Shown here: one piece after another, positions 1 to 8,465 of the stretch
Position numbering within the stretch: the stretch's first letter is position 1
Layout of the letters: every line of letters begins with the position of its first letter
Origin: Mycobacterium lentiflavum
GTDB taxonomy: Bacteria; Actinomycetota; Actinomycetes; Mycobacteriales; Mycobacteriaceae
Length of the DNA: 64,000 bases
Direction of reading: 5' to 3'
NCBI RefSeq assembly: GCF_022374895.2
Contig: NZ_CP092423.2
Location: 2,790,001-2,854,000, forward strand
Translations under genes and position numbers: made by a program
The notes under the pieces: generated by a model
What the model was told of the DNA's origin: nothing
What the model saw: only the letters and a program-made list of their open reading frames with translations
The model's database searches: none

Positions 1-246
1 GCCATGGGCATACACCAGGATTGGCAGTGGGCCAGCTGCGTCGGGTTGATATATCCGGACCGGCACAAGTCCATCCGTGCGGTGGACCGAGCGGTTGACG
101 ACCTGGGCGACGGCCTCGGGTTGGGCGGTCGGCTGCAATCTCGACCGGATGAGTGCTCGCGCCTCGGCGCCGCTCATCTGGTGCACCGGTGGGAACGCGC
201 CATCGAGTTGCTCGATGATCGCGGCGATTTGCGGGTCGAGGCTCAC
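1..246 (-). CDS. Alpha/beta hydrolase (HSL/Lip-type esterase), N-terminal fragment
   Basis: The gene runs off the left edge of the window. Read from GTG at 246..244 it gives 82 residues: a helical start, then 'VRIYQP' and 'PILVYAHG', the strand leading into the HGG oxyanion hole of hormone-sensitive-lipase-type esterases (mycobacterial Lip family). The catalytic Ser, Asp and His lie outside the window. The GTG overlaps the stop of the upstream IclR-type regulator in a GTGA junction, so the two are probably translated from one mRNA. Inference: an intracellular carboxylesterase under IclR control. Opening an ester made by the BVMO at 5464 is one possible job, but nothing here proves it. Confidence 0.75.
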   Translation of the reverse strand, partial: MSLDPQIAAIIEQLDGAFPPVHQMSGAEARALIRSRLQPTAQPEAVAQVVNRSVHRTDGLVPVRIYQPDAAGPLPILVYAHG

Positions 247-1088
247 GCGTACTGCAGCGCGGGTGCGGGGTTGCGCCGCTGGGGCAGCAGTGGCCGCAGC
301 GGCTGCAGGGTCGGTGCCACCCGGCGCGGTCCGTCCTCCGCGTTGCGCCAGATGCCCATCGCCGTCATGCGTACCGGTGCGGTCAGCCGCTGATCGAACA
401 TCATTCGGCTCATTGGGCCGCACACCGACACCGCGGCAACCGCTTCGCCCGGTCCGCCGATAGGCGCTGCGACACAACCGAAGCCAAGCAACGATTCCTC
501 GCGCTCGAACGCCACACCGTGGGCCCGCACCTTGGCCAGTTCTGCGGCCAGCTGCGAGCCGGTGGAAACCGAGTACTTGGTCTTGCGGACCCGCAGATCG
601 ACCTGGGCGTCCTCGTCGTGGTAGGCCAGGATCGCCTTGCCCACGGCGGTGCAATGCGCGGGTTGGCGGCCGCCGACCCGGGTGGGGATCGCGTCGGCCA
701 TCCGGTCGCCGACCTTGTCCAGGTAGACGACGTCGGGTCCGTCCAGCACCGCGAGATGCGCAACCAGCCCGGTGGCGCGGTGCAGTTCGCCCAGCAGCGG
801 CCCGGCTGCTCGGACCAGGCGGTCCTGATGCACGGCCAACGACCCGAGTTCCACCAGTCGCATCCCGAGCTCGTAGTCGCGCCCGCTGCGGCGCAGCCAG
901 CGCAGCTGCACCAGGCGCTCGAGCATCCGGTGCGCCGAGGAACGCGGCAGACCCGTGCGCCGCACGAGCTGGGCCAGCGTCAGCCGGCCCGGCCCGTCGA
1001 ATGCGTCGAGGACCAATGAAATGCGATCGATGACGGCCGTGGGAGTGCTCGATTCTGCGGTCGCGACGGAGCGCACGGTCCCTGACAT
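243..1088 (-). CDS. IclR-family transcriptional regulator
   Basis: A 281-residue protein with the IclR layout: an N-terminal winged helix-turn-helix (about residues 15-75, with 'TLAQLVRRTGLPRSSAHRML' as the recognition region) and a C-terminal effector-binding domain with the family stretches 'HCTAVGKAILA' and 'FEREESLLGFGCVAAPI'. An arginine/proline-rich tail of about 25 residues after the usual end is unusual. The ATG at 1088 is preceded by GGAGG about 8 bases upstream. A perfect 9-bp inverted repeat lies 27 bases upstream of the start. The stop overlaps the start of the esterase gene, suggesting one coupled operon. Known: IclR proteins usually sense small aromatic or carboxylic metabolites and often control degradation genes. 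The effector is unknown. Confidence 0.9.
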   Translation of the reverse strand: MSGTVRSVATAESSTPTAVIDRISLVLDAFDGPGRLTLAQLVRRTGLPRSSAHRMLERLVQLRWLRRSGRDYELGMRLVELGSLAVHQDRLVRAAGPLLGELHRATGLVAHLAVLDGPDVVYLDKVGDRMADAIPTRVGGRQPAHCTAVGKAILAYHDEDAQVDLRVRKTKYSVSTGSQLAAELAKVRAHGVAFEREESLLGFGCVAAPIGGPGEAVAAVSVCGPMSRMMFDQRLTAPVRMTAMGIWRNAEDGPRRVAPTLQPLRPLLPQRRNPAPALQYA

Positions 1089-1114
1089 CGGTCCTCCATG
1101 TGTGTCTGGCTGCC

Positions 1115-1133
1115 ATATTCCTATTAGGAATAT
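1115..1133. promoter_or_regulatory. 19-bp palindrome, probable IclR operator
   Basis: The sequence ATATTCCTATTAGGAATAT has two perfect 9-bp arms around one central base and is strikingly AT-rich for this genome. It lies between the stop of the PPOX-like gene (1192) and the ATG of the IclR gene (1088), so it sits in the regulator's own promoter or 5' leader. Its size and position fit an autoregulatory site for an IclR dimer that also governs the coupled esterase. The assignment to IclR is inference from position. Confidence 0.7.
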
Positions 1134-1191
1134 CTATTTGTATCACACAGATGTGGCCGCTGTCACAGACAGGCCGCTGGCGGGCGGTGGG

Positions 1192-1632
1192 TCAGTTCGG
1201 CGCGATGCGCAGGCCGGTAATGACGCCGGGCTCGATGGCGACGGCCCTGTCGGCGTGGTTGACCCACGGATGCAGTAGTTGCTCGTAGCGCGAGACCTGG
1301 TCGGGATCGGTGATGGTGTACGCGTGTCCCGTGACGACGACACTCCAGCCCGTTCGAGTCTGGGGGTCGATACTGTCGGCTTCATAGGCGACGACGACGC
1401 CTTCGCTGGATCGCACGGCAGCGGAGATCGACGCCGTCAGACGGGTGCGAATGATGATCCGGCCGCGGTCGAGCAGATGATTGACCGGGCGGATCGCCGG
1501 AAGCGCGTTGAGAGTGAAGAAGACCCGCCCATAGCTGACGCTCGCCAGCAACCGCATCGCCTCGACACTGTCTAACCGCTGAGCGCCCGCGGCGTGCTGC
1601 CCTAAGCCCAGTCCGCCGTCGTAGTCACTCAT
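1192..1632 (-). CDS. Pyridoxamine 5'-phosphate oxidase-like flavin split-barrel protein
   Basis: A 146-residue protein of the split-barrel flavin-binding fold (Pyridox_ox_2/NimA-like type): '[28 protein letters not shown]' matches the strands of this family's N-terminal half, and '[11 protein letters not shown]' its later strand. ATG at 1632 is chosen because GAGGGC stands just upstream; an in-frame extension of 25 codons has no such support. It is the last gene of a leftward run with a KstD-like, an extradiol dioxygenase and an HsaA-like gene. Two-component HsaA-type monooxygenases need a flavin reductase, itself a split-barrel protein (HsaB), and no HsaB-like gene is seen here. Whether this protein fills that role is speculative. 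Confidence 0.7.
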   Translation of the reverse strand: MSDYDGGLGLGQHAAGAQRLDSVEAMRLLASVSYGRVFFTLNALPAIRPVNHLLDRGRIIIRTRLTASISAAVRSSEGVVVAYEADSIDPQTRTGWSVVVTGHAYTITDPDQVSRYEQLLHPWVNHADRAVAIEPGVITGLRIAPN

Positions 1633-1722
1633 GCCCTCAAGCATCTGTCGTACGTAGCTGAGCACATAGGGCCATATGGCCCCACCGCGAACCCACGTCA
1701 ATAACACTCCGCAAGGGCCAGG

Positions 1723-3195
1723 TCAGCCCTTGGCGGCCGACCGTCCGGCGCGGCGGCCGTAGAAGCTGCCATCACCGAGCGAGACGCCGCTGGCATAGCC
1801 CCAGGCGGCCAGGCCGGCGGTCGAACGGCCAGCGGCGAACAGCCCCGGGATCGGCTCGCCGCTGACGTGCAGCACCTCGGCATCCAGCGTGGTGGCCAGC
1901 CCGCCCAGGGTGAATCCGCCGGTGTTCTCGCGCAGGTCGATCGCGCCGACCGGGGTGCCGATCGGCTTGATCCACTCCGGCTTCTTGTGCAGCAGCGGGT
2001 CCTCACCGCGTGCGGCCCCTTCGTTGTAGGCCGCGACGGTCGCCTGCAGCGACCCGGGTGCCAGGCCGATGTCGCGTTCCAGGTCCGCCACGCTGTCGGC
2101 GACCCAGGTCGCTTCCCGCAGCATGAACTTGGGCGACCACGACGCCATCGCCTCTTCCTGGGCATCGCTGTCGATGATCAAATAGGCGACGTTGTCCTGG
2201 TGGTAGAGAGTGAGCTGCCCGACGCGGCCCGGATAGGTGTCCTCGGCGACATAGCGCTGACCGCGGCCGTTGACCAGGATCCCGCGCACCAGTTGCTGGG
2301 GGTCGATGAAGATCGCGACCTCGGTGGCGTCCATGTGCGCCAGATCGGCGCCCAACGCCTGAGCCATCCGGATCGCCTGGCCGTCGTGCTGCTCGATCGA
2401 CGCGGCCGGACGGCCCGCGATCCGCGGAGCGTAACGCGCCACCATGTCCTCGTTGTAGGCGAAGCTACCCGTCGCCAGCACGACGCCCGTGCGCGCCCGA
2501 ATCGTCATCTCGGTGCCGTACTGACGGGCCCGGATCCCGGCCACCCTGCCGTCGGACTCGACGATCAGGCACCGCGCTCGCACGTCGTAAAGCCCGCGAG
2601 CACCCGCCGCCGTGGCGCTTTCGACGAGCGGTTTCATCAGCATGTATCCGGCGCTGGCTTCGCCCTGCTTCTTGTTCTGCATCTGCGGGACGTGGCCGCG
2701 CGGGGCGGGGGAGGCGATGGTGTTGAACGGGTAGGAGTTTTCGCCGCCGCTGTACATCAGGCCCTGATCGCCCATCGGCTCCCAGCCGGGCTCGGAGAAG
2801 AACTCCGCCTTGAACGGGACGCCGCACCCGACCAGCCATTCGAAATGGGCGACGCTCCCGGCGCAGTAATCGGCGATCCGGTTTTCGTCGGCGCCCGGTC
2901 CCATCGCCACGTTGAGGAACGCTCGCATGTTTTCGACGGAATCCGGGAAGCCGCAAGCCTTTTGCAAGGGCGTGCCGCCGCCAAGATAGATGAATCCGCC
3001 GGCCATCGCCGCCGCGCCGCCCCATGAACCGGTGCGCTCCAGCACCAGGACGTCGGCCCCGGAGCGCGCTGCTTCGACCGCGGCCGCCGCACCGGCGACC
3101 CCGTAACCGGCGATGACGACATCGGCCTCGTGATCCCACGCGGTGATCGACGACGCCGGGATCGGCGTGACGTCGGTATCAGGTGTCTTGGACAT
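1723..3195 (-). CDS. FAD-dependent dehydrogenase, fumarate reductase/KstD type
   Basis: A 490-residue flavoprotein. The N terminus carries the dinucleotide motif GYGVAG (about residues 30-35) followed by 'LERTGSWGGAAAMAGG', and the C terminus has the second FAD contact, 'GLFAAGRSTAGLAAWGY'. This is the fumarate reductase/3-ketosteroid-delta1-dehydrogenase superfamily; M. tuberculosis has relatives in Rv0785 and Rv1817. ATG at 3195 is chosen because it overlaps the upstream stop (TGATG); a 12-codon extension is less likely. Known: KstD enzymes introduce the delta-1 double bond that primes ring opening. Placed next to extradiol dioxygenase and HsaA-type genes, oxidation of a cyclic ketone is a reasonable inference, but true KstD specificity is not shown. 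Confidence 0.8.
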   Translation of the reverse strand: MSKTPDTDVTPIPASSITAWDHEADVVIAGYGVAGAAAAVEAARSGADVLVLERTGSWGGAAAMAGGFIYLGGGTPLQKACGFPDSVENMRAFLNVAMGPGADENRIADYCAGSVAHFEWLVGCGVPFKAEFFSEPGWEPMGDQGLMYSGGENSYPFNTIASPAPRGHVPQMQNKKQGEASAGYMLMKPLVESATAAGARGLYDVRARCLIVESDGRVAGIRARQYGTEMTIRARTGVVLATGSFAYNEDMVARYAPRIAGRPAASIEQHDGQAIRMAQALGADLAHMDATEVAIFIDPQQLVRGILVNGRGQRYVAEDTYPGRVGQLTLYHQDNVAYLIIDSDAQEEAMASWSPKFMLREATWVADSVADLERDIGLAPGSLQATVAAYNEGAARGEDPLLHKKPEWIKPIGTPVGAIDLRENTGGFTLGGLATTLDAEVLHVSGEPIPGLFAAGRSTAGLAAWGYASGVSLGDGSFYGRRAGRSAAKG

Positions 3196-4115
3196 CACAG
3201 CCGCATCGCCGCCGGCATTTCGCCGACCCATTGGTGGCCCCAGTAACTGTCGGCGGTGATTTCCTCTGCGGTGTAATAGGTTTCGTCGACTCGCATGCCG
3301 TCAGTGCCGAATTCGATATCCCAATCGCCGGGTGCCCGGACGTAGAAGGAGATCATCTTGTCGTTGGTGTGGCGGCCGAGCGTCGACGACAACTGAAAAC
3401 CCTCGGCGTTGACCCGGTCCAGCGCCTGGCCTACCGCGTCGAGGCTGTCGACCTCGACCATGATGTGCACCAGACGCGGGTCACGCATATGCGCGGCCGG
3501 CACGATCGCCAGGCTGTGATGGCGCTCGTTGATTCCGAGGAACCGAACCCGCACCGGGCCAAACTCTTTCGGCAACGGCACCCGGAACGCGCCGCGCGAC
3601 CGGAAACCCAGCACCTCGGTGTAGAAGTCGAACACCCCGTTGGGATCCATCGCAGGCACCACGACGTGGCCCATCCCCTGATCGCCGGTGACGAATCGTG
3701 CGCCGAACGGGGTGACGACCGGGCTGTGATCGAGCACCGCGCCGTGGAAGACCTCGAGCGTGGTGCCGGCAGGGTCCTCGAAGGTGATCACCTCTTCGAC
3801 CCGGCGGGCCTCGGCCTCCTCGACCGACAGCTGTTTGAACGGCACCCCGGCCCCGTCGAGGGCGGCTTTGATCCGCTGCAGCGCCGGATGATCGCGCACC
3901 TCCCAACCGATGGTGAGCACCCGATCGGTGTCACCCGGCACCACGATCAACCGGGCCGCGCGCTCGTCCATCCGCAGATAGAGCGAGTCCTCGTCGGCGC
4001 CTTTTAGACCAGGGGAGCCCTCGGCGAAACCCAGGACCCCGAAGGCAAAGCGGCGCCAACGGTCAATGTCGTTGGTCGAGATCGTAATGTAGCCAAGGCT
4101 TTTCAGGTCAGTCAC
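3195..4115 (-). CDS. Type I extradiol ring-cleavage dioxygenase (HsaC/BphC-like)
   Basis: A 306-residue two-domain vicinal-oxygen-chelate protein. The iron ligands of type I extradiol enzymes are all present: H150 in 'GMGHVV', H217 in 'RLVHIMVEV' and E268 in 'WDIEFG'. The supporting residues H200 and Y258 are also there, so it should be active. Known: HsaC and BphC cleave a catechol meta to the hydroxyls; HsaC (about 300 residues) acts on 3,4-DHSA in cholesterol degradation. The GTG start at 4115 follows AAGGGG with good spacing. It lies 14 bases downstream of the HsaA-like gene, overlaps the KstD-like start, and belongs to one operon. The paralog's real substrate is unknown. Confidence 0.9.
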   Translation of the reverse strand: MTDLKSLGYITISTNDIDRWRRFAFGVLGFAEGSPGLKGADEDSLYLRMDERAARLIVVPGDTDRVLTIGWEVRDHPALQRIKAALDGAGVPFKQLSVEEAEARRVEEVITFEDPAGTTLEVFHGAVLDHSPVVTPFGARFVTGDQGMGHVVVPAMDPNGVFDFYTEVLGFRSRGAFRVPLPKEFGPVRVRFLGINERHHSLAIVPAAHMRDPRLVHIMVEVDSLDAVGQALDRVNAEGFQLSSTLGRHTNDKMISFYVRAPGDWDIEFGTDGMRVDETYYTAEEITADSYWGHQWVGEMPAAMRL

Positions 4116-4129
4116 GTCTGCCCCTTCGC

Positions 4130-5314
4130 TCAGATCAGCGCCCGCAGCGGGCCCTCGGGTGGTTCGACGCCGAGAGAACTGAGCGCCGCCGCATGATAGG
4201 TGGTGCCGGGGACATGGATGGCATGCATCTGACCGACGTGGACGTCGCGCCAGTATCGCTGCAGGGGCTTGTCCATTCGGGCAGCGTTGCCGCCGGAGCG
4301 GGCGAAGATCTCGTCGACGGCCGACACCGCGCGCCACACCGCGCGCACCTGGGTGCGGCGTCCGGCCGCGCGGTCGGCGAACGACACTTCCTTACCGGCC
4401 GCCACCATGTCGTAGATGCGGTCGGCGTTGGTCAGCAGTTCCTGGCGCGCGGCGTTGATGTCGGCGGCGGCCTCGCCGATCGCGTGCATGACGTACGGGT
4501 CGTCCTTGATCGCGGTTCCGGTGGCGCCGACGCGCTCGCGCTGATAGTCCAGGTGCGCGGCCAGTGCGCCCTCGGCGATGCCGATCGTCGCCGACGAGAT
4601 GCCCAGCGGGAACATCGTCGACCACGGCATCAGATACAGCGGCTCGGTCATCCCGGCCTCGCGCTGGGCGGTGCCGTCCATCACCTTGGTGGCATCCATC
4701 GTCCGGTAGCTCGGCACGAACGCGTCCTTGACGATCACGTCCTTGGAGCCGGTTCCCCGCAGCCCCACCACATTCCACGAATCCTCGACGATCTCGTAGT
4801 CCTTGCGTGGCAGGATCATGTGCAGCATCTGCGGCGGCATCAACGGAATGCCGTTTTCGTCACCGCGCATCGCGCCCAGGATGATCCAGTCGCAGTGGTC
4901 AGTGCCCGAGCTGAACTGCCAGCGGCCGCTGAAGAGGTACCCGCCGTCGACCGGCTTGGCCACGCCCTGCGGAGCGTACGGGGAAGCCATCCAGGTGTCG
5001 ACGTCGTCGGCCCAGATCTCGGCGGCGACCCTCGGGTCCGCATACGCCAACTGGTAGGGATGCACGCCCACCACGCCGACGATCCAGCCGGCCGCCGGAT
5101 CGAGCGCCGCCGTGGCCATCGTCGTCTCGGCGAACTCGCGGGGGTGGACCTCGAAGCCCTGGTACTGCTTGGTCTGCAGCAGCCGGATCAGGCCGGCGCT
5201 CTTCATCAGCTTGACCGTGTCGTCGGTAAGCCGGCCGATCTGTTCGGCCTCGGCGGCCTGGTCGCGCAACTGGTCCGCCATGGCAACTACCCGGTCGAGT
5301 ACCCGGTCGCTCAT
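4130..5314 (-). CDS. Flavin-dependent monooxygenase, HsaA-like (acyl-CoA dehydrogenase fold)
   Basis: A 394-residue protein, the same length as HsaA (Rv3570c), with the acyl-CoA dehydrogenase fold used by group D flavin monooxygenases: 'FAETTMATAALDPAAGWIVG', 'SGRWQFSSGTDHCDW' and a C-terminal 'VHVGQMHAIHVPGTTYHAAALSSLG' region. Known: HsaA, with the reductase HsaB, hydroxylates a phenolic A ring (3-HSA) to a catechol. Here the next gene is the extradiol dioxygenase that would use that catechol. ATG at 5314 follows AAGGAC. It is the first gene of the leftward operon and is divergent from the BVMO at 5464, with about 150 bases between them. Inference: hydroxylation of a phenolic intermediate; the reductase partner is not evident nearby. 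Confidence 0.85.
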   Translation of the reverse strand: MSDRVLDRVVAMADQLRDQAAEAEQIGRLTDDTVKLMKSAGLIRLLQTKQYQGFEVHPREFAETTMATAALDPAAGWIVGVVGVHPYQLAYADPRVAAEIWADDVDTWMASPYAPQGVAKPVDGGYLFSGRWQFSSGTDHCDWIILGAMRGDENGIPLMPPQMLHMILPRKDYEIVEDSWNVVGLRGTGSKDVIVKDAFVPSYRTMDATKVMDGTAQREAGMTEPLYLMPWSTMFPLGISSATIGIAEGALAAHLDYQRERVGATGTAIKDDPYVMHAIGEAAADINAARQELLTNADRIYDMVAAGKEVSFADRAAGRRTQVRAVWRAVSAVDEIFARSGGNAARMDKPLQRYWRDVHVGQMHAIHVPGTTYHAAALSSLGVEPPEGPLRALI

Positions 5315-5463
5315 ATCGTTGTCCTTACGTGGGTGGGCTAAGTAATGGTCTACCGCAGTCCCCGCCCGTCCCAAAGGAAATCCCGATGAGCGGGCAGAAA
5401 TACGTGTCCGGTGACCGGGAACGCCGGCGCCCAGCGCGGACCCGGCCGATAAGGTGCCTGATT
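5315..5463. promoter_or_regulatory. Divergent promoter region between HsaA-like and BVMO genes
   Basis: About 150 bases separate two genes that point away from each other, so promoters for both must lie here (or in the 72 bases before ATG 5386 if the longer BVMO start is used). I see AAGGAC serving the leftward gene and AAAGGA and AAGGTG serving the two possible rightward starts. I did not find a KstR-type (TAGAAC..GTTCTA) palindrome here, so control by the cholesterol regulator is not supported. Confidence 0.45.
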
Positions 5464-7062
5464 GTGAATGACGCTCTCGACGTGATCGTGGTGGGAGCCG
5501 GGTTCGCCGGCTTGTACGCCTTGCACAAGCTGCGCGGGCAGGGACTGTCGGTGCGGGTGCTCGAGGCCGCACCCGAGGTCGGCGGGACCTGGTATTACAA
5601 CCGGTATCCGGGCGCACGCTGTGACGTCGAAAGCGTCGACTACTGCTACTCGTTCTCGGACGAACTCCAGCGGGAGTGGAACTGGACGGAGAAGTACGCC
5701 ACCCAATCCGAGATCCTTGAATACCTGAACTGGGTCGCCGACAAACTCGACCTGCGCCGCGACATCGTCTTCGGCACCCGCGTCGTTTCGGCGGTGCTCG
5801 ACGAGACAACGCTGCGCTGGACGCTGAGAACCGATACGGGGCAGGCGCTCTCGACCCGGTTCGCGGTCATGGCGACAGGGCCGCTGTCCGCCGCGATGAC
5901 CCCAGATTTCCCTGGCCTGGCCACCTTTGCCGGTGAGACCCACCACACCGCGCACTGGCCCCATGAGCCCGTCGACTTCACCGGCAAACGGGTGGCGGTG
6001 ATCGGCACCGGATCCTCGGGCATCCAATCGATTCCGATCATCGCCGAGCAAGCCGCGCACCTGTACGTCTTTCAGCGCACCCCGAACTACAGCGTCCCGG
6101 CGGGCAACGCACCGCTGTCGCCCGCCGAACTCGACGAGATCAAGGCCGGGTACGCGCAGCGACGCGACTTGTCGTGGCGAAGCGGCGGCGGCTCTCCACA
6201 CCAGACCGCCGCGAAGCCGACGATGGAATTCAGCCCGGCCGAACGGCGTGCGGCGTTCGAAAGACGATGGCAGCTGGGCGGGGTGCTGTTCTCGAAGACG
6301 TTCCCCGACCAGATCACCGACCTGGAAGCCAACGAAGAAGCGCGCAAATTCTACGAGGAGAAGGTGCGTGCGGTCATCGACGATCCAGCGGTGGCCGACC
6401 TGCTGATCCCTACCGACCATCCGATCGGGGCGAAGCGAATCTGCACCGATAGCAACTACTTTCAGACATTCAACCGACGGAACGTGACGCTGGTCAGTCT
6501 GCGTGACACCCCGATCGAATCGATCGACCCGGCGGGCATCAACACCACCGACTCGCACTACGATCTTGACATGATCGTGCTCGCAACGGGTTTCGATGCG
6601 ATGACCGGAGCACTGAGTAGCATCGATATCGTCGGGCGCGACGGCGTCACGCTGCGCGAGGACTGGGCCCAGGGGCCGCGCACCTATCTCGGACTGGGTG
6701 TCGACGGTTTCCCCAACCTGTTCCTGATCTCAGGCCCGGGCGCTCCCGCTGTGCTCGCGAACATGGTGCTCCACGCGGAGGCGCAGGTCGACTGGATCGC
6801 CCAGGCGATCGGCTACCTCGACCGCCAGGGCTGCGCCGCCATCGAAGCCACCCTGGACAGCGTGGACGGCTGGGGCGCCGAATGCGCCCGGCGTGCCGAG
6901 ACGACGTTGTTCACCAAGGCGAACTCGTGGTACATGGGGGCCAACGTGCCCGGAAAGCCCAGGGGCTTCATGCTGTTCGTCGGGGGATTCGCCACCTACA
7001 ACGACATCTGTGCCGACGTGGCCGACGCCGGCTATCGCGGCTTCGATCTAATCAAGCGATGA
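5464..7062 (+). CDS. Baeyer-Villiger monooxygenase (type I), copy 1
   Basis: A 532-residue flavoprotein with every type I BVMO hallmark: N-terminal FAD motif GAGFAG, 'GGTWYYNRYPGARCD', the fingerprint FxGxxxHxxxWP at residues 155-166 (F155, G157, H161, W165 all present), the NADPH motif 'GTGSSG', and 'LATGFD'. It inserts oxygen next to a ketone to give an ester or lactone, using NADPH and O2 in the cytosol. GTG at 5464 (AAGGTG upstream) makes the N terminus match the paralog at 25880. An ATG at 5386 with AAAGGA is a real alternative adding 26 residues. The stop overlaps the next SDR (ATGA). Relatives include cyclohexanone, steroid and acetone-type monooxygenases; the substrate is unknown. Confidence 0.92.
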   Translation: MNDALDVIVVGAGFAGLYALHKLRGQGLSVRVLEAAPEVGGTWYYNRYPGARCDVESVDYCYSFSDELQREWNWTEKYATQSEILEYLNWVADKLDLRRDIVFGTRVVSAVLDETTLRWTLRTDTGQALSTRFAVMATGPLSAAMTPDFPGLATFAGETHHTAHWPHEPVDFTGKRVAVIGTGSSGIQSIPIIAEQAAHLYVFQRTPNYSVPAGNAPLSPAELDEIKAGYAQRRDLSWRSGGGSPHQTAAKPTMEFSPAERRAAFERRWQLGGVLFSKTFPDQITDLEANEEARKFYEEKVRAVIDDPAVADLLIPTDHPIGAKRICTDSNYFQTFNRRNVTLVSLRDTPIESIDPAGINTTDSHYDLDMIVLATGFDAMTGALSSIDIVGRDGVTLREDWAQGPRTYLGLGVDGFPNLFLISGPGAPAVLANMVLHAEAQVDWIAQAIGYLDRQGCAAIEATLDSVDGWGAECARRAETTLFTKANSWYMGANVPGKPRGFMLFVGGFATYNDICADVADAGYRGFDLIKR

Positions 7063-7862
7063 CCGGGTTACTCGACAAGGTCGTCGTGGTCACCGGCGCC
7101 GCTAAAGGCACCGGGCGGGTGCACTGTCAGCGCTTTGCCGAAGAAGGTGCCGACGTGATCGCTCTCGACATCGTGGCGCTGACCGACGAGTTAGCCGGTA
7201 CCGCAACGGAAGTCGAACGCCGGGGCCGTCGCTGCGTCACTGGTATCGCGGACGTAAGCGACCTCGCGGCGGTGACGTCGGCGATCGACAGCGGCGTCGC
7301 CGCGCTGGGCCGCCTCGACGTCATCATCGCCAACGCCGGTGTCCACCTGCCGGGTGGCCCGTCCTGGGAACTCGACCCGCAGGTGTGGCAACGGACTCTC
7401 GACATCAATCTCTCCGGGGCCTGGCACACCGTCAGAGCCGGCGTGCCGCACATCGGCGCCGACGGTGGATCCATCATTCTGATCAGCTCTACCAACGGCC
7501 TTCGGGGGACCACGAACACCGCGCACTACACGGCCAGCAAGCACGCGATCGTCGGGTTGGCGCGCACGCTGGCGAACGAGCTGGGACCCCGCGGCATCCG
7601 GGTGAACACCGTGCACCCGGGGCCGGTCGCGACGCCGATGGTGCTCAACGAGGCGATGTACCGCAAGCTGCGGCCCGATCTGACCAACCCCACGGCGGCC
7701 GACGCGGCCGAGGTACTGCAGGCGCGCAACCTGTTGCCGGTCCCGTGGGTGGAGCCCGTCGACATCGCCAACGCCGTCGTGTTCCTGGCTTCGGATCAGG
7801 GCCGCTACATCACCGGGACTCAGCTCGTCGTCGACGCCGGCCTGACCCAGAAAACGACATGA
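7059..7862 (+). CDS. SDR-family oxidoreductase (mycofactocin-coupled type likely)
   Basis: A 267-residue short-chain dehydrogenase: 'TGAAKGTG' cofactor motif, 'NAG' at about residue 90, and the catalytic 'YTASK'. The end, 'LLPVPWVEPVDIANAVVFLASD' followed by 'GRYITGTQLVVDAG', and the long segment after the active site are typical of mycofactocin-dependent SDRs; the gene at 46880 shares this ending. Known: those enzymes hold NAD tightly and pass electrons to mycofactocin. The ATG overlaps the BVMO stop (ATGA), so the BVMO and SDR are translationally coupled. Inference: alcohol/ketone interconversion that supplies or uses the BVMO substrate. Confidence 0.88.
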   Translation: MTGLLDKVVVVTGAAKGTGRVHCQRFAEEGADVIALDIVALTDELAGTATEVERRGRRCVTGIADVSDLAAVTSAIDSGVAALGRLDVIIANAGVHLPGGPSWELDPQVWQRTLDINLSGAWHTVRAGVPHIGADGGSIILISSTNGLRGTTNTAHYTASKHAIVGLARTLANELGPRGIRVNTVHPGPVATPMVLNEAMYRKLRPDLTNPTAADAAEVLQARNLLPVPWVEPVDIANAVVFLASDQGRYITGTQLVVDAGLTQKTT

Positions 7863-7966
7863 CCGGACGGCTGGCAAGCAAGACCGCGCTGATCCTGGCC
7901 TCTGACGAGGCGCGCTACACCACGGCGATCGTCCTGCCCGTCGACGCGGGCGCCACCCAGCGATGA
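7859..7966 (+). pseudogene. Internally deleted SDR remnant (35 codons)
   Basis: The reading frame opens with 'MTGRLASKTALI', a normal SDR beginning before the glycine motif, and continues directly into 'LASDEARYTTAIVLPVDAGATQR', a normal SDR ending. Roughly 200 or more codons of Rossmann core are missing, yet the join is in frame with start and stop intact. It overlaps the preceding SDR stop in an ATGA junction, as an intact coupled gene would, and its stop region supplies the GAGGAG ribosome site of the next gene. It cannot be an enzyme; continued translation may only serve coupling. The SDR origin rests on both ends resembling SDR termini. Confidence 0.75.
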
Positions 7967-7976
7967 GGAGATGACG

Positions 7977-8465
7977 ATGACAGATCTGGCGGAATTGACG
8001 GCCCGGCTGCGCCGGCTCGAGGACGACCGCGACATCAGGCAGTTGATTGCGTCCTACGGTCCGGCCGTCGACGCCGGCGACGCGGATGCCAGCGCGCGGT
8101 TGTGGGCGATCGACGGCGTGTACGACGTCGACGGCTGGCGGATGGAAGGCCGTGCCGACGTGCACGCGATGATCGGCTCGGACGCCCACCAGAAATTGGT
8201 GAGGAAGGGTTGCTCGCACTTCCTCGGGCCATGCGTCGTCACCGTCACCGGCGACGAGGCGGTCGCGGTGTGCGAGTCGCTGGTCCTCGTCCGCGAAGAC
8301 TCCGAAAAAAGGTCCTACCGGGTGTGGCGCGCCACCGCACACCATTTCGCGCTGCGCCGCATCGACGACCAGTGGCAGATCATCACCCGCACCAGCCGGG
8401 TGCTCGACGGCAATCCCGACGCGCACGCCATGCTGCTGAAAGGCCTTGCGGGAGAGCAAATTTAG
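7977..8465 (+). CDS. SnoaL-like/NTF2-fold protein
   Basis: A 162-residue alpha+beta barrel-type protein (SnoaL_4 family look): 'LRRLEDDRDIRQLIASYGPAVDAGDADASARLW' at the start and 'ATAHHFALRRIDDQWQIITRTSRVLDG' near the end. ATG at 7977 is preferred over the ATG at 7971 because GAGGAG at 7965-7970 then has 6-base spacing. Members act as small cyclases, isomerases, dehydratases or hydroxylases, and many are uncharacterised. It is the last rightward gene of the BVMO operon and its stop overlaps the convergent HsaD-like stop. Inference: isomerisation or dehydration of a pathway intermediate. Confidence 0.8.
   Translation: MTDLAELTARLRRLEDDRDIRQLIASYGPAVDAGDADASARLWAIDGVYDVDGWRMEGRADVHAMIGSDAHQKLVRKGCSHFLGPCVVTVTGDEAVAVCESLVLVREDSEKRSYRVWRATAHHFALRRIDDQWQIITRTSRVLDGNPDAHAMLLKGLAGEQI

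Noticed and set aside
5315..5463. Possible KstR/KstR2 box in the divergent promoter
   Set aside because: No sequence close to TAGAAC..GTTCTA or AAGCAAG..CTTGCTT was seen here, nor in the TetR/FadE gap.
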